Positions 45,831 to 55,365 of a DNA stretch of 64,000 bases are shown piece after piece. Numbering within the stretch: position 1 is the first letter of the stretch; every line of letters starts with the position of its first letter. The stretch is from NCBI GenBank assembly GCA_017996175.1, contig JAGOHK010000006.1:1-64000 (forward strand), given 5' to 3'. Below the pieces are notes generated by a model that had not been told where the DNA came from, ran no database searches, and was given only the letters and a program-made list of their open reading frames with translations. Made by a program: the position numbers and the translations under genes. Source of the stretch: Leptospiraceae bacterium. GTDB lineage: Bacteria > Spirochaetota > Leptospiria > Leptospirales > Leptospiraceae.

Positions 45831-45924
45831 AAAAAATGATATGGGTAACTCTATGGCATATACTCAAGACTAGTATCATTAATTTAAAAAGAGAAAAAAG
45901 GTATCTCATACTTTTAGTAAAAAA

Positions 45925-46344
45925 TTAATTCTTGAGGCGATTAACAACCAATTTACCCGCAATATAACTCATAGGAATATAAGCACCGGCTAAATCTAAA
46001 ATATTAAACCATATTGGGGCTGGTAACATAAATACATTTGCAGTTCCTCCTAATAAAAACAAGACTCCAATAGTAAATGCAAATTTCATTTTTTGACTCG
46101 CTGAAATGAATGCAGCTACAAGTGCCCCCACAAAAGTTCCAAGCGCATGAGCCAAAAAAGGAAATAAAAAATGTTTGGGTTCAAATAGGTGGATACTCGC
46201 TTTTAACCCCTCCATAGTTGTAACATCCGCCCCGATCGGTGGTGGAATAATGGAGCCACTGACCATAATAATCCCCATATTCACTGCGCTCCCAATTACA
46301 AAACCTAAAATCACTGCTAAAATATTTTTAATCATTGGATTCAT
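45925..46344 (-). CDS. Four-helix membrane protein, unknown
   Basis: 139 residues with four hydrophobic helices, two of them small-residue rich (ILAVILGFVIGSAVNMGII; HALGTFVGALVAAFISA). A periplasmic loop lies between helices 1 and 2. Likely paired with the upstream DUF4386 gene 16 bp away. No function assigned. Confidence 0.7.
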   Translation of the reverse strand: MNPMIKNILAVILGFVIGSAVNMGIIMVSGSIIPPPIGADVTTMEGLKASIHLFEPKHFLFPFLAHALGTFVGALVAAFISASQKMKFAFTIGVLFLLGGTANVFMLPAPIWFNILDLAGAYIPMSYIAGKLVVNRLKN

Positions 46345-46360
46345 TTTTTTCTCCTAGTTA

Positions 46361-47047
46361 TTATTTATTGTAATTACCTACTTTTCCGCCTTTAGCTATT
46401 AACCAAACTGCGAATGCTAATTCTCCTAACGCCATTGGTAAACCTAAAATCATTTCAATCTTTGCCTTGTATAAATAATAATCCGGTAAAAGTAGATTAG
46501 CCGAATTGGTAAAAAGATAAGCTAAGCCAGCTAATATAGCTAACGCACCAATAAATTTTGGAATATACCCCGAAGTAAAAATCAAATATCCTAAAACAAA
46601 CAAATGGCAGGCAAACACTATTAGCCCAAGAGACCACATATCTAGAAAAGTATTTAATTGGACCATGATTAAGGATGCGTCATTTGGAGTCTGCTCTCTT
46701 AATTGTAAAACGTGAAGAAGGTTTAAAAAAGAAATACCTAATAAACCAGCATAGACTAATCTTAAGTAGGCAGTCAGTAACGACAAAGACTCATTATCCT
46801 CTTTAAAAAAATAATACAAAGCCCAGGCAACTATTATATCTAAGATCAAAACGATAAGAAATAAAAAGATAAATAAACGAAATAGGAAACTAAATTGTTT
46901 TAGATTTAATAGAGTTGTGTATTGATCGAACGGAATGTAAATACTTTGGAAGATATAGCCATAGGCGAATCCAGCTACTATAGCCATTATCACGAGGGAA
47001 ATGCCTGCAACCAAACCCATTCTTCTGCTTATAGTCATATTATTCAT
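46361..47047 (-). CDS. DUF4386 membrane protein
   Basis: 228 residues with six membrane helices. The opening RRMGLVAGISLVIMAIVAGFAYGY and LIFTSGYIPKFIGALAILAGLAYL match DUF4386. Role unknown. First gene of a two-gene operon. Confidence 0.85.
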   Translation of the reverse strand: MNNMTISRRMGLVAGISLVIMAIVAGFAYGYIFQSIYIPFDQYTTLLNLKQFSFLFRLFIFLFLIVLILDIIVAWALYYFFKEDNESLSLLTAYLRLVYAGLLGISFLNLLHVLQLREQTPNDASLIMVQLNTFLDMWSLGLIVFACHLFVLGYLIFTSGYIPKFIGALAILAGLAYLFTNSANLLLPDYYLYKAKIEMILGLPMALGELAFAVWLIAKGGKVGNYNK

Positions 47048-47600
47048 AATTAAGTCTCTTATTTATGTTATCGTTTTGTTTGAGTTTTTAAAAGACAAGT
47101 CACAAATTTCGAAACCTATTAAAAATTTTATCAATGTTTTGTAATTTTTTCAGATTGGAATATAATTTTTAAATTCTTTCTTAATTTCAGTTTTAATATT
47201 CTTTATTGGATAGCTGAGTAGTATATCGATCTAAGAATAATTATGATTAGTCTCGTTTTCTTAATTTGCTGTTGCCGTTTTTACAGTAATGCACCTTGCT
47301 TTTGGTTGCGGATATACTTTCTTTATTAGTTTCTATACTAGTTTGTATATTGTTTTCTATACTCCCTATGGCGGTATACATAGCAGTAAAGAAACCAATA
47401 AAGTAAGGAATATAGAAAGGGTATCCGCAACTAAAAGAAAATGTAACCCAATCTTAGAGCGTGTCTGAGAAGACGATATTTAATTCTTCTGAATTGACAA
47501 TTAGGATTTTATACTCGGAAAAGAATTTCAAAGAGTTTCTTTTTTAGTTGTAAATTAATCTATTTCTAAAGTAGTCTAAAATACCAAGAGAGATTTAAAA
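47048..47600. other. Gene-free 553-bp gap with a long imperfect hairpin
   Basis: No coding frame of note. Positions about 47299-47436 form one imperfect inverted repeat (see separate entry). 47455-47475 reads TTAGAGCGTGTCTGAGAAGA, which resembles the end of some insertion sequences, but no transposase fragment is seen. TTCTTTATT-type T-rich tracts surround it. Confidence 0.5.
47299..47436. repeat. MITE-like 138-bp imperfect palindrome
   Basis: Left end CTTTTGGTTGCGGATA and the inverted right end CTTTTAGTTGCGGATA differ at one base of 16. The two halves stay roughly three-quarters complementary over about 65 bp to a centre near 47368. No coding capacity. It could be a miniature transposable element or a transcribed hairpin. 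Confidence 0.6.
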
Positions 47601-48377
47601 ATGTTTTATAAACTGATTCAGATTTTCCTAATAATATCTACATTCTCACTGAATGCGCAAAGCTTTGAACAAGCAAAACCTTGGATGGGGATTTCCATCG
47701 GTGAAAGCCCAAATGGAGTAGGGGTAAAACAAGCAATAGCAGGAACACCAGCCGAAAAAGCAGGAATTAAGGCTGGAGATATTGTAAAAAAAATAGATAC
47801 AACTCCTATGAAAACTACAGACCAACTTATTAGCTATATTCAATCCAAAGGTGTAGGCAATGAAGTAAAGGTTGAATTAGAACGAGACAAGAAGCTTATT
47901 ACTATTACCCTCAAGTTAGAGGCAAGACCCGATGAATTAGAGTTAGTTCGAAAAAAACTTATGGGTAAGACCATTCCCGAATTTAAACTAGCGGCTATTA
48001 CTGGTAAACCGTTTCTTACAAATAAAGATATTGAGAATAACGTAACCGTCATTGAGTTTTGGGCGACATGGTGTGGACCTTGTGTTGCCAGTCATAAATA
48101 TCTTTCCGATTTTGCAGGCAAAAATCCTACTATAAAAATTCTAGCTGTCTCCAATGAAGAGATGGGTTTAGTAAAAGCCTATGGAAATAAAATAAATCCA
48201 AAGTTTACTATTTTACAAGATTCGGAAGCTCAACTTGCCGGATTTTTTATGATCTCTGCTATTCCTACCACAGCAGTCATCGACCGCAGCGGCATAATAC
48301 GGTTTATCACCATTGGCTCCGGATCGTATCAAGAAGAAGCTCTGAACTTTGCATTGGAGTTAGATAAAAAGAAATAA
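47601..48377 (+). CDS. PDZ-thioredoxin (TlpA-like) fusion protein
   Basis: 258 residues with a signal peptide (ending SLNAQ). Residues about 28-108 form a PDZ domain (WMGISIGESPNGVGVKQ, AGTPAEKAGIKAGDIVKKID). Residues about 120-258 are TlpA-like thioredoxin: VIEFWATWCGPCVASH with CGPC at 158-161, cis-proline in ISAIPTTAVIDRSG. A periplasmic thiol oxidoreductase recruited through PDZ. No gene overlaps it. Confidence 0.88.
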   Translation: MFYKLIQIFLIISTFSLNAQSFEQAKPWMGISIGESPNGVGVKQAIAGTPAEKAGIKAGDIVKKIDTTPMKTTDQLISYIQSKGVGNEVKVELERDKKLITITLKLEARPDELELVRKKLMGKTIPEFKLAAITGKPFLTNKDIENNVTVIEFWATWCGPCVASHKYLSDFAGKNPTIKILAVSNEEMGLVKAYGNKINPKFTILQDSEAQLAGFFMISAIPTTAVIDRSGIIRFITIGSGSYQEEALNFALELDKKK

Positions 48378-48380
48378 TAG

Positions 48381-48776
48381 TTAAATTCCATTTCGATTCA
48401 ACTCTTCCTTGAGTGGAAATCTTAATTTGCCTATATATACATAATGAATTTTTCCTTCGTTCATTAGTTTGTGAATGTATTGTTTGGTCTTCTTCCATTT
48501 GCGAGCAAGGTCTTCTACTAAAATCAAATCAGATGCTTTGACTTTATCCGCATCTTTTCTTGCTTGTAATTCTGCAAGATGAGCTTCGATAGCATTTTCT
48601 GATTTGATAGTAAAAAAACCATCATCGCATTTTTTACAAAAATACCCGCTTAATTTAGTTAGTTTGAGTTCTCCTAACTCTTTATGCTTTACTTCGAAAT
48701 TTCTTTTATTGGAAAATTTCATAGTTCCAATAGAACCACACGAAGGACAATCTACCCATTTTTTATCTTTTGCCAT
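48381..48776 (-). CDS. MqsA-like zinc-finger/HTH protein without MqsR
   Basis: 131 residues. Zinc pairs C10/C13 (CPSCG) and C47/C50 (CKKC) as in YgiT/MqsA antitoxins. The C-terminal half is an excisionase-like helix-turn-helix (VEDLARKWKKTKQYIHKLM, YVYIGKLRFPLKEEL). No mqsR-like toxin is on either side. It ends 3 bp from the PDZ-thioredoxin stop, convergent. Confidence 0.75.
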   Translation of the reverse strand: MAKDKKWVDCPSCGSIGTMKFSNKRNFEVKHKELGELKLTKLSGYFCKKCDDGFFTIKSENAIEAHLAELQARKDADKVKASDLILVEDLARKWKKTKQYIHKLMNEGKIHYVYIGKLRFPLKEELNRNGI

Positions 48777-48913
48777 ACATTACTCCTTCTTAAAGGAAAT
48801 GATTACTGTCTCTATAATATTCTATTTAATTTAGTTTAAAAAGTCAACTAAATAATTTCATTCTATATAATGCGGATTACGAATAGAGGGCAAAGGTTTA
48901 ACAACGTCTGTTT

Positions 48914-50476
48914 TTAAATCAGTGGGAATAAGTTTTCCTTTGCTGTATTGAAATACTGTCCCTTTTTTAAATTGCCCTTCAAGGCTACGTCTAATCCATT
49001 TCCTGCTATAATCAGACCTTTATTTAAATCAATAGCACCAATATCATTTCCGTGCGGTGGAGTTATAATCGAATAATTTGTTTCTCCTTCTTTGATTCCG
49101 TAAATAATTCTTTTATTCACCATTCTCCAATGTTCTTCGGTTACTATCTCGTAAACCCCATCTTTATCTAAGTCTAAAATTCGCAGTGGAATAGAAGAAA
49201 CCAAATTGGAAGAAACCGCCTTATATACGCCTTTATCTCTTCTCAAAATCATTCTTCTATTTGCCTCATCGAATTCATCATTACTTGGCGTATGACCTAA
49301 ATATAAATAAGCTGTCGCAATATAATAAGTATCCCCGTCGCTTAATTTATTAGGGATTTGTTTTAATTTAAACTTACTGTAATTCAAAAAGAGAGAATTT
49401 TCTTCGTATTCTCTTTGCATAACTCGAATCGCAGACCTATCCCCTTTAAAACTTGTATTTTCTATTGTATTTCGAGAAGCCTCCATCTCTGTATAAAAAA
49501 TTCCATCTTTTTCAGAAATGTAAAAATCTAAGTTATTGTCACTTTCTTTCCAAGGAAATGGTTTTCCATTGTGGGTAATTCTAATTATTTCTTCTTTAAT
49601 AAGAGATTCTATATTTTTTAATTGGTAATAACGAACTCCTGATTTTTCTAAAGAAGAATGAATATCGAATTCTTGTATGAACTTTGAAAATCTTATTTTA
49701 ACTTTCGATGAAAATGTCTCTAGTGTATCCCCAAAGTAAAGTTTAGGCTTAGGATTTTTTAATTTTAAAAATCCACCCTTTTGTATTCGTTTGTCATTAG
49801 CCGCAGACTTTGCTTCCTGCGCTTCTGAATAAAAAGCTGCGTTTACATCATTGATATAACCTTTGTTTCCCGATTCGGTAATAACTTCATACCAAGTAGC
49901 TTTTCGCGGATTAGAATAGTCTACTTCATGATAACCTTTAAAATGACTTCGTTGTTCGGCGTAGTAAGATGATTTTAGAATTGTAAACGAATTTACTTTT
50001 TCAATTTGTTTCGCATCGGCGAAAGGAAATTCTAAAATACTCATTTCTTTTTCTGTCAAAACATATCCCAATTCTAAGGGAGTTTCATTCGAGATATGAT
50101 TAGAAAAATTTAAAACCAATCGATCTTCTAAAATTGGATTCCAAATAATCCATACGTTATTTCCTTCATGAATAATTTCTTTCCATGTATCGTAAGCGTC
50201 TGGTTCTTGTTTTACTACGCTGGTATATTCATATTTTGCGCCAGAGGAAAGAATTCCTGACTTCGATTTTAAATCCATTGGACTTTTGTAAAACGCAATC
50301 CCATTCGGGTCGGTTACTATTGAATAGTCGGATACTTGGGTTATATTAGTATTAGCCGTTTCTGTATTAGATGGACTTACTTGTTGCGAACTATTAGGAA
50401 TTTTGCAGGAAAGAAACTCTATGAATAAAAAAGTTATTAAAACTAGGATTGAAATATTTTTAGATAAGTAGTGCAT
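48914..50476 (-). CDS. Large lipoprotein, distant SH3-protein relative
   Basis: 520 residues with lipobox LFIEFLSC. A serine/threonine/asparagine-rich linker follows. The middle has beta-rich repeats (TWKEIIHEGNNVWIIWNPIL; TWYEVITESGNKGYINDV) resembling SH3-like units, and the C-terminus carries LRILDLDKDGVYEIVTEEHW, the same calcium-loop-like motif as the proteins at 21391 and 22943. Function unknown. Confidence 0.7.
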   Translation of the reverse strand: MHYLSKNISILVLITFLFIEFLSCKIPNSSQQVSPSNTETANTNITQVSDYSIVTDPNGIAFYKSPMDLKSKSGILSSGAKYEYTSVVKQEPDAYDTWKEIIHEGNNVWIIWNPILEDRLVLNFSNHISNETPLELGYVLTEKEMSILEFPFADAKQIEKVNSFTILKSSYYAEQRSHFKGYHEVDYSNPRKATWYEVITESGNKGYINDVNAAFYSEAQEAKSAANDKRIQKGGFLKLKNPKPKLYFGDTLETFSSKVKIRFSKFIQEFDIHSSLEKSGVRYYQLKNIESLIKEEIIRITHNGKPFPWKESDNNLDFYISEKDGIFYTEMEASRNTIENTSFKGDRSAIRVMQREYEENSLFLNYSKFKLKQIPNKLSDGDTYYIATAYLYLGHTPSNDEFDEANRRMILRRDKGVYKAVSSNLVSSIPLRILDLDKDGVYEIVTEEHWRMVNKRIIYGIKEGETNYSIITPPHGNDIGAIDLNKGLIIAGNGLDVALKGNLKKGQYFNTAKENLFPLI

Positions 50477-50501
50477 TCTATTAACCTCGCCGTGTAATAA
50501 A

Positions 50502-51179
50502 TCAGGAATTGATTCTTAGCAAATAGTAAGAAAGCATTCCTGAAATAAGGCAAGAAATTAAATATACAAAAAGTATGATAAAGTGTTCCGCTTTACTCAT
50601 TTCTTTGGAGTAAATGGATTCATACTCTATTTTCGGAAGCGATAAAATATTTAGCATAAAATCATATAATTCAGGCTCGTCATATTTTTTTGCAAGATCA
50701 AATGAGTTGTTTCCGCTACTCTCTCGAATGAAAGGGTTTGCCCCATAAACGAGTAAGAGTTTTGCAATTTTACGATTTCCATCTAATAGAGATGTCATCA
50801 AAGAGGTATAACCTCTGTAATCCGCAATATTCGGATTTGCTCCTCCCTCTAAAAGCAATTGCACCAATTGTGGATAATTATAATCAGCCGCTAAATGAAG
50901 AATCGTTTTTCCACTTTGATTGGTTTGATTTTTATTTATTGTAGCGATTGTCTTTATGAGAGATTCCTTATCTAATGTTACAAGTTTTTTTAGTAATCCT
51001 AATAACTCATCATTCTCTGACAAACGGTAATAGATTGATAATAGATACTCTTGGGCTTTTATAAATAAGAGGGACAGACTTTTTTTTAGATTTATTAAAT
51101 ATTCTTGATTTTTTAGCTCATCTTCGTAAAAAGCTGTGCTTAGATAAGTTGTATAGATTTTTGCATTCGATTTCATCAC
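50502..51179 (-). CDS. Ankyrin-repeat membrane-tail protein
   Basis: 225 residues. About three ankyrin repeats at 95-180 (SGKTILHLAADYNYPQLVQLLLEGGANPN; YTSLMTSLLDGNRKIAKLLL). A single hydrophobic C-terminal helix (FIILFVYLISCLISGMLSYYLL) would anchor it as a tail-anchored protein. A protein-binding role is likely; the partner is unknown. Confidence 0.8.
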   Translation of the reverse strand: MMKSNAKIYTTYLSTAFYEDELKNQEYLINLKKSLSLLFIKAQEYLLSIYYRLSENDELLGLLKKLVTLDKESLIKTIATINKNQTNQSGKTILHLAADYNYPQLVQLLLEGGANPNIADYRGYTSLMTSLLDGNRKIAKLLLVYGANPFIRESSGNNSFDLAKKYDEPELYDFMLNILSLPKIEYESIYSKEMSKAEHFIILFVYLISCLISGMLSYYLLRINS

Positions 51180-51463
51180 TTTATCCTAGTTTTTTTCCTA
51201 CTCATTCCATATTAGAACGAGGTTCGGACAAAATAGAATGGATTTTTACTTTTTCTAAGATTGGCTAGAAAAATTCTTAACCTTGTTAATCATGTCCAGA
51301 AGAGTTTTCAAACATGGCTCGGCTTTTAGGCACAAGCATGGGAATTAACCCGATTTACAGGATTTTATAATTCTCAAACTTAACATTTTCTATAAAAGAA
51401 AGGTAGACCTGCTTCCGCTTTTTCTACTTGAAAAGATTGGCTTGTTTTACATTTTGTAGATAT

Positions 51464-52051
51464 ATGCAAAACCTATTTCTGGGCTTACTTGTCGCATTCC
51501 TATTTACTCAGTGCAGTTCGATTCAATATATAAAAAAGTCTTCCGATTATCCGAAGGATGTAACTACTACAAAACGGATTTTAATTTTACCATCTCTAGA
51601 TAATAAAATTTCTAAAGAAGAAAATGCAATGTTGCATGATATTTTGAGGCAAGAAATTTCGCATCATTCTCTTTTTATAGTTTATAAGGCACCAACAAAG
51701 TTTAAAAATGTCTGTTCTATAAAAGATTTTCCAAAGATAGAAGGAATTTTTACCGCCGAGATGAGAGAAACTCCAGTCGGGGATAAATCTGAGTTTGCGC
51801 TTAAAGGAATTTTACAGAAATGTTCGAATGGAACTTTAATCTGGGAAGGGAAAGCAGTAGATAAATTTAAACTTGAGGCTAATGAGAATATGTCGCTCAT
51901 CAAGACTTACTCCGAGAAGTATGGCAAGAAAGTAGCCAAGAAAGTAAATGCCTATTTTCAACTTACTAAAGAATTGGTCGCTGAATTAAAAGGACCTGAG
52001 AAATTAAATGAAGAAGAAGAGTTAGAGAAAATTGAAGTAGAATCGGAGTAG
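51464..52051 (+). CDS. MXAN_6521/LA_1396 family lipoprotein
   Basis: 195 residues from ATG 51464, which gives lipobox LLVAFLFTQC; a TTG at 51428 would add 12 residues. Matches a lipoprotein family named from Myxococcus and Leptospira: RILILPSLDN, the central GIFTAEMRETPVG and LQKCSNGTLIWEGKAVD, and the acidic end EEELEKIEVE. Role unknown. Confidence 0.8.
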   Translation: MQNLFLGLLVAFLFTQCSSIQYIKKSSDYPKDVTTTKRILILPSLDNKISKEENAMLHDILRQEISHHSLFIVYKAPTKFKNVCSIKDFPKIEGIFTAEMRETPVGDKSEFALKGILQKCSNGTLIWEGKAVDKFKLEANENMSLIKTYSEKYGKKVAKKVNAYFQLTKELVAELKGPEKLNEEEELEKIEVESE

Positions 52052-52058
52052 CAAATGG

Positions 52059-52208
52059 CTGTCACCCCCTAAATTTTCTGTAGGGGGTCTCAACAAGTAG
52101 AGATTCCCGATAAAAGAACTCGGGAATGACAACAATGTTGTCATGGTGAGCTTGTCGAATCCATGACTTTATAGTATAGGTCGCCCTTCGACAGGCTCAG
52201 GGTGACAA
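52059..52208. repeat. Composite palindromic repeat before fumC
   Basis: Outer ends TGTCACCCC and GGGTGACA are inverted. Inside lie GTCATGG (52140-52146) with CCATGAC (52161-52167) around TGAGCTTGTCGAAT, then CCCTTCGACAGGCTCAGGG. These are stock palindromic intergenic repeats found in many bacteria. A TTCCCGA...TCGGGAA stem at about 52105-52122 belongs to the family at 14746. Confidence 0.65.
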
Positions 52209-52248
52209 AGCAAAAGTAATTATAAAAAATCAAACAAGGATTATAAAA

Positions 52249-53640
52249 ATGGGAACGAGAAAAGAAACAGATTCAATGGGAGAAATCCTAGTAGACGAAA
52301 CAAAATACTGGGGAGCGCAAACTGAGCGTTCTCTGCATCACTTCAAAATCGGGACAGATAAATTTCCTCGCGAAATGATTCGTGCTCTCGGTGTATTAAA
52401 AAAATCTGCGGCGATTGTAAACGCGGAGCTTGGGATACTTCCACAGGATAAAAAAGATTTAATCGTAAAAGCTGCCGATGAGGTAATATCGGGTAGCCTC
52501 GACGCACACTTTCCACTTAGCATCTGGCAGACTGGTTCAGGAACGCAAACAAATATGAACGCAAACGAGGTCATCTCTAATCGTGCGATTGAATTAGCTG
52601 GTGGAGTGATGGGCTCTAAAAAACCAGTTCATCCAAACGATGACGTGAATAAAGCTCAATCGTCTAACGACACTTTTCCTACAGCGATGCATATTGCAGC
52701 AGCAGAACAACTAAACAACCGACTCATTCCTGAACTCACAAAACTTCGTGATACTCTAAAGAAAAAATCGGAAGACTTTAAAGACATTATTAAAATCGGT
52801 CGCACACATTTACAAGATGCAACACCGCTTACCCTCGGTCAGGAATTCTCCGGTTATGTACAGCAACTAACGTATGGAATCGAAAGAGTGCGACACGTAT
52901 TACCGGCAGTCTATAGACTTGCAATCGGCGGAACGGCAGTTGGAACTGGACTGAATACTCATCCCGAATTTGCAGAAAAGGTAGCAAAACAAATTGCGAA
53001 AGAAACAGGCTTACCATTCGTATCCGCAGAAAATAAATTCGAAGCACTCGCGGCTCACGATTCTTTGGTTGAAGCAAGCGGAGTATTAAAGACAGTAGCC
53101 GCTTCCCTCATGAAGATTGCAAATGATGTTCGTTGGCTTGCATCTGGTCCACGTTGTGGAATTGGCGAAATCAATATTCCAGAAAATGAACCCGGCTCTT
53201 CTATCATGCCCGGAAAAGTAAACCCAACTCAATCCGAAGCAATGACAATGGTTGCCTCTCAAGTAATTGCAAATGATGTAGCTGTTAATATCGGCGGTGC
53301 TTCCGGCAACTTCGAATTAAACGTATTTAAGCCGCTCATCATCTTTAATGTACTGAACAGCATACGCTTATTATCCGATGCATGTGAAATGTTCGAAGAA
53401 CATTGTGCTGTAGGAATTGAGCCAAACCACGATAAGATCAATCACAACTTACATAATTCACTTATGCTAGTGACTGCTCTTAATCCACATATAGGTTATG
53501 ACAATGCGGCTAAGATCGCGAAAACCGCGCACCACGATAATTCGACTCTTCTAGAAGCAGGTAAAAAATTGGGGCTTTTGGATGAAGAGAAATTTAAAGC
53601 ATGGGTGAAACCAGAGAGTATGATTAAACCGGGGTTATAG
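52249..53640 (+). CDS. fumC: Class II fumarate hydratase
   Basis: 463 residues. Interconverts fumarate and malate in the TCA cycle. [34 protein letters not shown], and the signature [16 protein letters not shown] are intact. Oxygen-stable, iron-free type. A repeat element fills the upstream gap. Confidence 0.97.
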   Translation: MGTRKETDSMGEILVDETKYWGAQTERSLHHFKIGTDKFPREMIRALGVLKKSAAIVNAELGILPQDKKDLIVKAADEVISGSLDAHFPLSIWQTGSGTQTNMNANEVISNRAIELAGGVMGSKKPVHPNDDVNKAQSSNDTFPTAMHIAAAEQLNNRLIPELTKLRDTLKKKSEDFKDIIKIGRTHLQDATPLTLGQEFSGYVQQLTYGIERVRHVLPAVYRLAIGGTAVGTGLNTHPEFAEKVAKQIAKETGLPFVSAENKFEALAAHDSLVEASGVLKTVAASLMKIANDVRWLASGPRCGIGEINIPENEPGSSIMPGKVNPTQSEAMTMVASQVIANDVAVNIGGASGNFELNVFKPLIIFNVLNSIRLLSDACEMFEEHCAVGIEPNHDKINHNLHNSLMLVTALNPHIGYDNAAKIAKTAHHDNSTLLEAGKKLGLLDEEKFKAWVKPESMIKPGL

Positions 53641-53698
53641 GATAATCATAATATACCGAATGCCTTTAATATATATATATCTTTTAAAAATATTGTGG

Positions 53699-53750
53699 GA
53701 CAAAAATATTGTAGGGACTTGATTAATCAAGTCCCTACAATATTTTTGTC
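53699..53750. terminator. Perfect 52-bp palindrome between fumC and glycosidase genes
   Basis: 26-bp perfect arms without a loop, core GTAGGGACTTGATTAATC, from 53699 to 53750. It lies between convergent genes and overlaps the last base of the glycosidase stop codon. The outer AAAAATATT/AATATTTTT gives U-runs on both strands, so it can end transcription both ways. A partial direct copy, AAATATTGTGGGACAAAAAT, lies immediately upstream. Confidence 0.8.
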
Positions 53751-55297
53751 TATCTAAAATCCTTTCCGTATGTTTCCAACATTTGTTTAGAAATACCTTT
53801 CTCTATGATTTCAGTATAAAGTTTTGCGCTGGGTCGCGGAATGCGTTTGTAGTTATTGTGGTAATCTACTTTCACTAAACCGAATTTTGCTTCAAAACCT
53901 TCTGCCCATTCAAAATTATCAATGAGAGACCAATGGATATAACCACGAATATCCGCTTTTTTAGTCTGGTTCAAATTCCAAATTTCTGCAAGATGAGTGA
54001 CTAGGTTAGCTTGTCGTTTAACGTCATTTTCAGCACCGTCCGCAGTTCCACTTTCTAGAATATAGATAGGCAATTTGTATTTCTCGTAAGACTTGGAAAG
54101 TATATAAGAAAATCCTAATGGATAAGCTTCCCAATCTAGATCGTTTACAATTTCTGGTTTGCTTGCTGGATCTGAAAATAAAGTATCAAACTTTGTTGGA
54201 GAAAAGATATTTGATTTAATATAGTATCTTCCATAGTAATTGATTCCCAAGTAATCCAAACTTCCTTTTAGACCGGGAATTTCTTCTGAGTAATCAGTAT
54301 TTGTTACTTTTAAAACTCCTGTTTGCGTTGCGTCAATAAAATCCCAGATAAATGCTTGTTCGACTGTAGCCGCAATGATTCTATCCAGTGGCGCATAATT
54401 TCTATAAGGCTCAAATGCGCGGGTATGCATGGTAAACCCAACAACACTTTTTTTACCGAGTTTAATATCTGATTCTTGGATAACTTTTTTGGAAAGTGCA
54501 TGAACTTTCAGAAGTTTAGACATAACTGGTATAACATCCGTTATCTCCTTTCTCTCTAAAAGAGGAGGGAATACACCTTGCATATATCCGCCGAGGATAA
54601 ATACCATTGGTTCGTTTAAAGTACACCAATGATCTACTTCCGGTGCAAAATTTTCAACTACCACACGTAGAAATTTTTCATAATGTTCTAATGCGTCATC
54701 TCTTTCCCAACCAATTTTTCCATCTTTCTCTTCCCAAAACCAAGCCGGACTTGAAAAATGAAATAGTGTTAGTAGTGGATAAAGGTTATTAGCCTTCATA
54801 GAAACAATCAAATTTTTATAATAAAGAATAGCTTCTTTATCAGGTTCTTTCATTCCTGCTCGCGGGAAAATTCTATCCCAAGCAATCGAAAAACGATAGG
54901 CGTTATGCTTCATATCTTTTGCCATTTTGAAGTCTTCGTTATATAGAACATTATGATTTGTTTTTTTTAGGATTTGTTCTTTCGTATAATTCCCTAGATT
55001 ATGAATATGCCCTGGCTTTGCGAGCCCTTTGCCAGCAGACTCAAAACGTTTATTTGAGTATGCATCTTGAATGAATTTTCCCCAATCACTGTTTGGAGTT
55101 TCTTCCATTTGCTCCGCAGCAGTGGACGTTCCCCAGAGAAAGTTTGAAGGGAATAACATCACATCTACATTCGGAAAATTGGACATTAGTTCAGATTCTC
55201 TTTTTTTTCCACAGGAAATAAAAGTAACGAAGGTTAAAATAAAAAGAAGTAGGTAAGTATTAGTTTTTTTCACATTCCCAAAGTTGTATTTGTGCAA
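53750..55297 (-). CDS. Lipoprotein family 1 glycoside hydrolase
   Basis: 515 residues. Lipobox VTFISC, C29. GH1 barrel: FLWGTSTAAEQME, acid/base E229 in TLNEPM, nucleophile E415 in YILESG (usually TENG; the asparagine is serine here), and SLIDNFEWAEGF near the end. Likely a membrane-anchored beta-glucosidase or related enzyme. Alone; no sugar transporter adjacent. Confidence 0.88.
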   Translation of the reverse strand: MHKYNFGNVKKTNTYLLLFILTFVTFISCGKKRESELMSNFPNVDVMLFPSNFLWGTSTAAEQMEETPNSDWGKFIQDAYSNKRFESAGKGLAKPGHIHNLGNYTKEQILKKTNHNVLYNEDFKMAKDMKHNAYRFSIAWDRIFPRAGMKEPDKEAILYYKNLIVSMKANNLYPLLTLFHFSSPAWFWEEKDGKIGWERDDALEHYEKFLRVVVENFAPEVDHWCTLNEPMVFILGGYMQGVFPPLLERKEITDVIPVMSKLLKVHALSKKVIQESDIKLGKKSVVGFTMHTRAFEPYRNYAPLDRIIAATVEQAFIWDFIDATQTGVLKVTNTDYSEEIPGLKGSLDYLGINYYGRYYIKSNIFSPTKFDTLFSDPASKPEIVNDLDWEAYPLGFSYILSKSYEKYKLPIYILESGTADGAENDVKRQANLVTHLAEIWNLNQTKKADIRGYIHWSLIDNFEWAEGFEAKFGLVKVDYHNNYKRIPRPSAKLYTEIIEKGISKQMLETYGKDFR

Positions 55298-55365
55298 GTA
55301 TCTGTCAACAAAAACTGAAATTTGTTACTAAGATTTAGGATGACTTTTAAATCGGGTAATGTAAA

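Noticed and set aside
47455-47475. Insertion sequence end
   Set aside because: GAGCGTGTCTGAGAA looks like an IS tip, but no partner end or transposase remnant was found.
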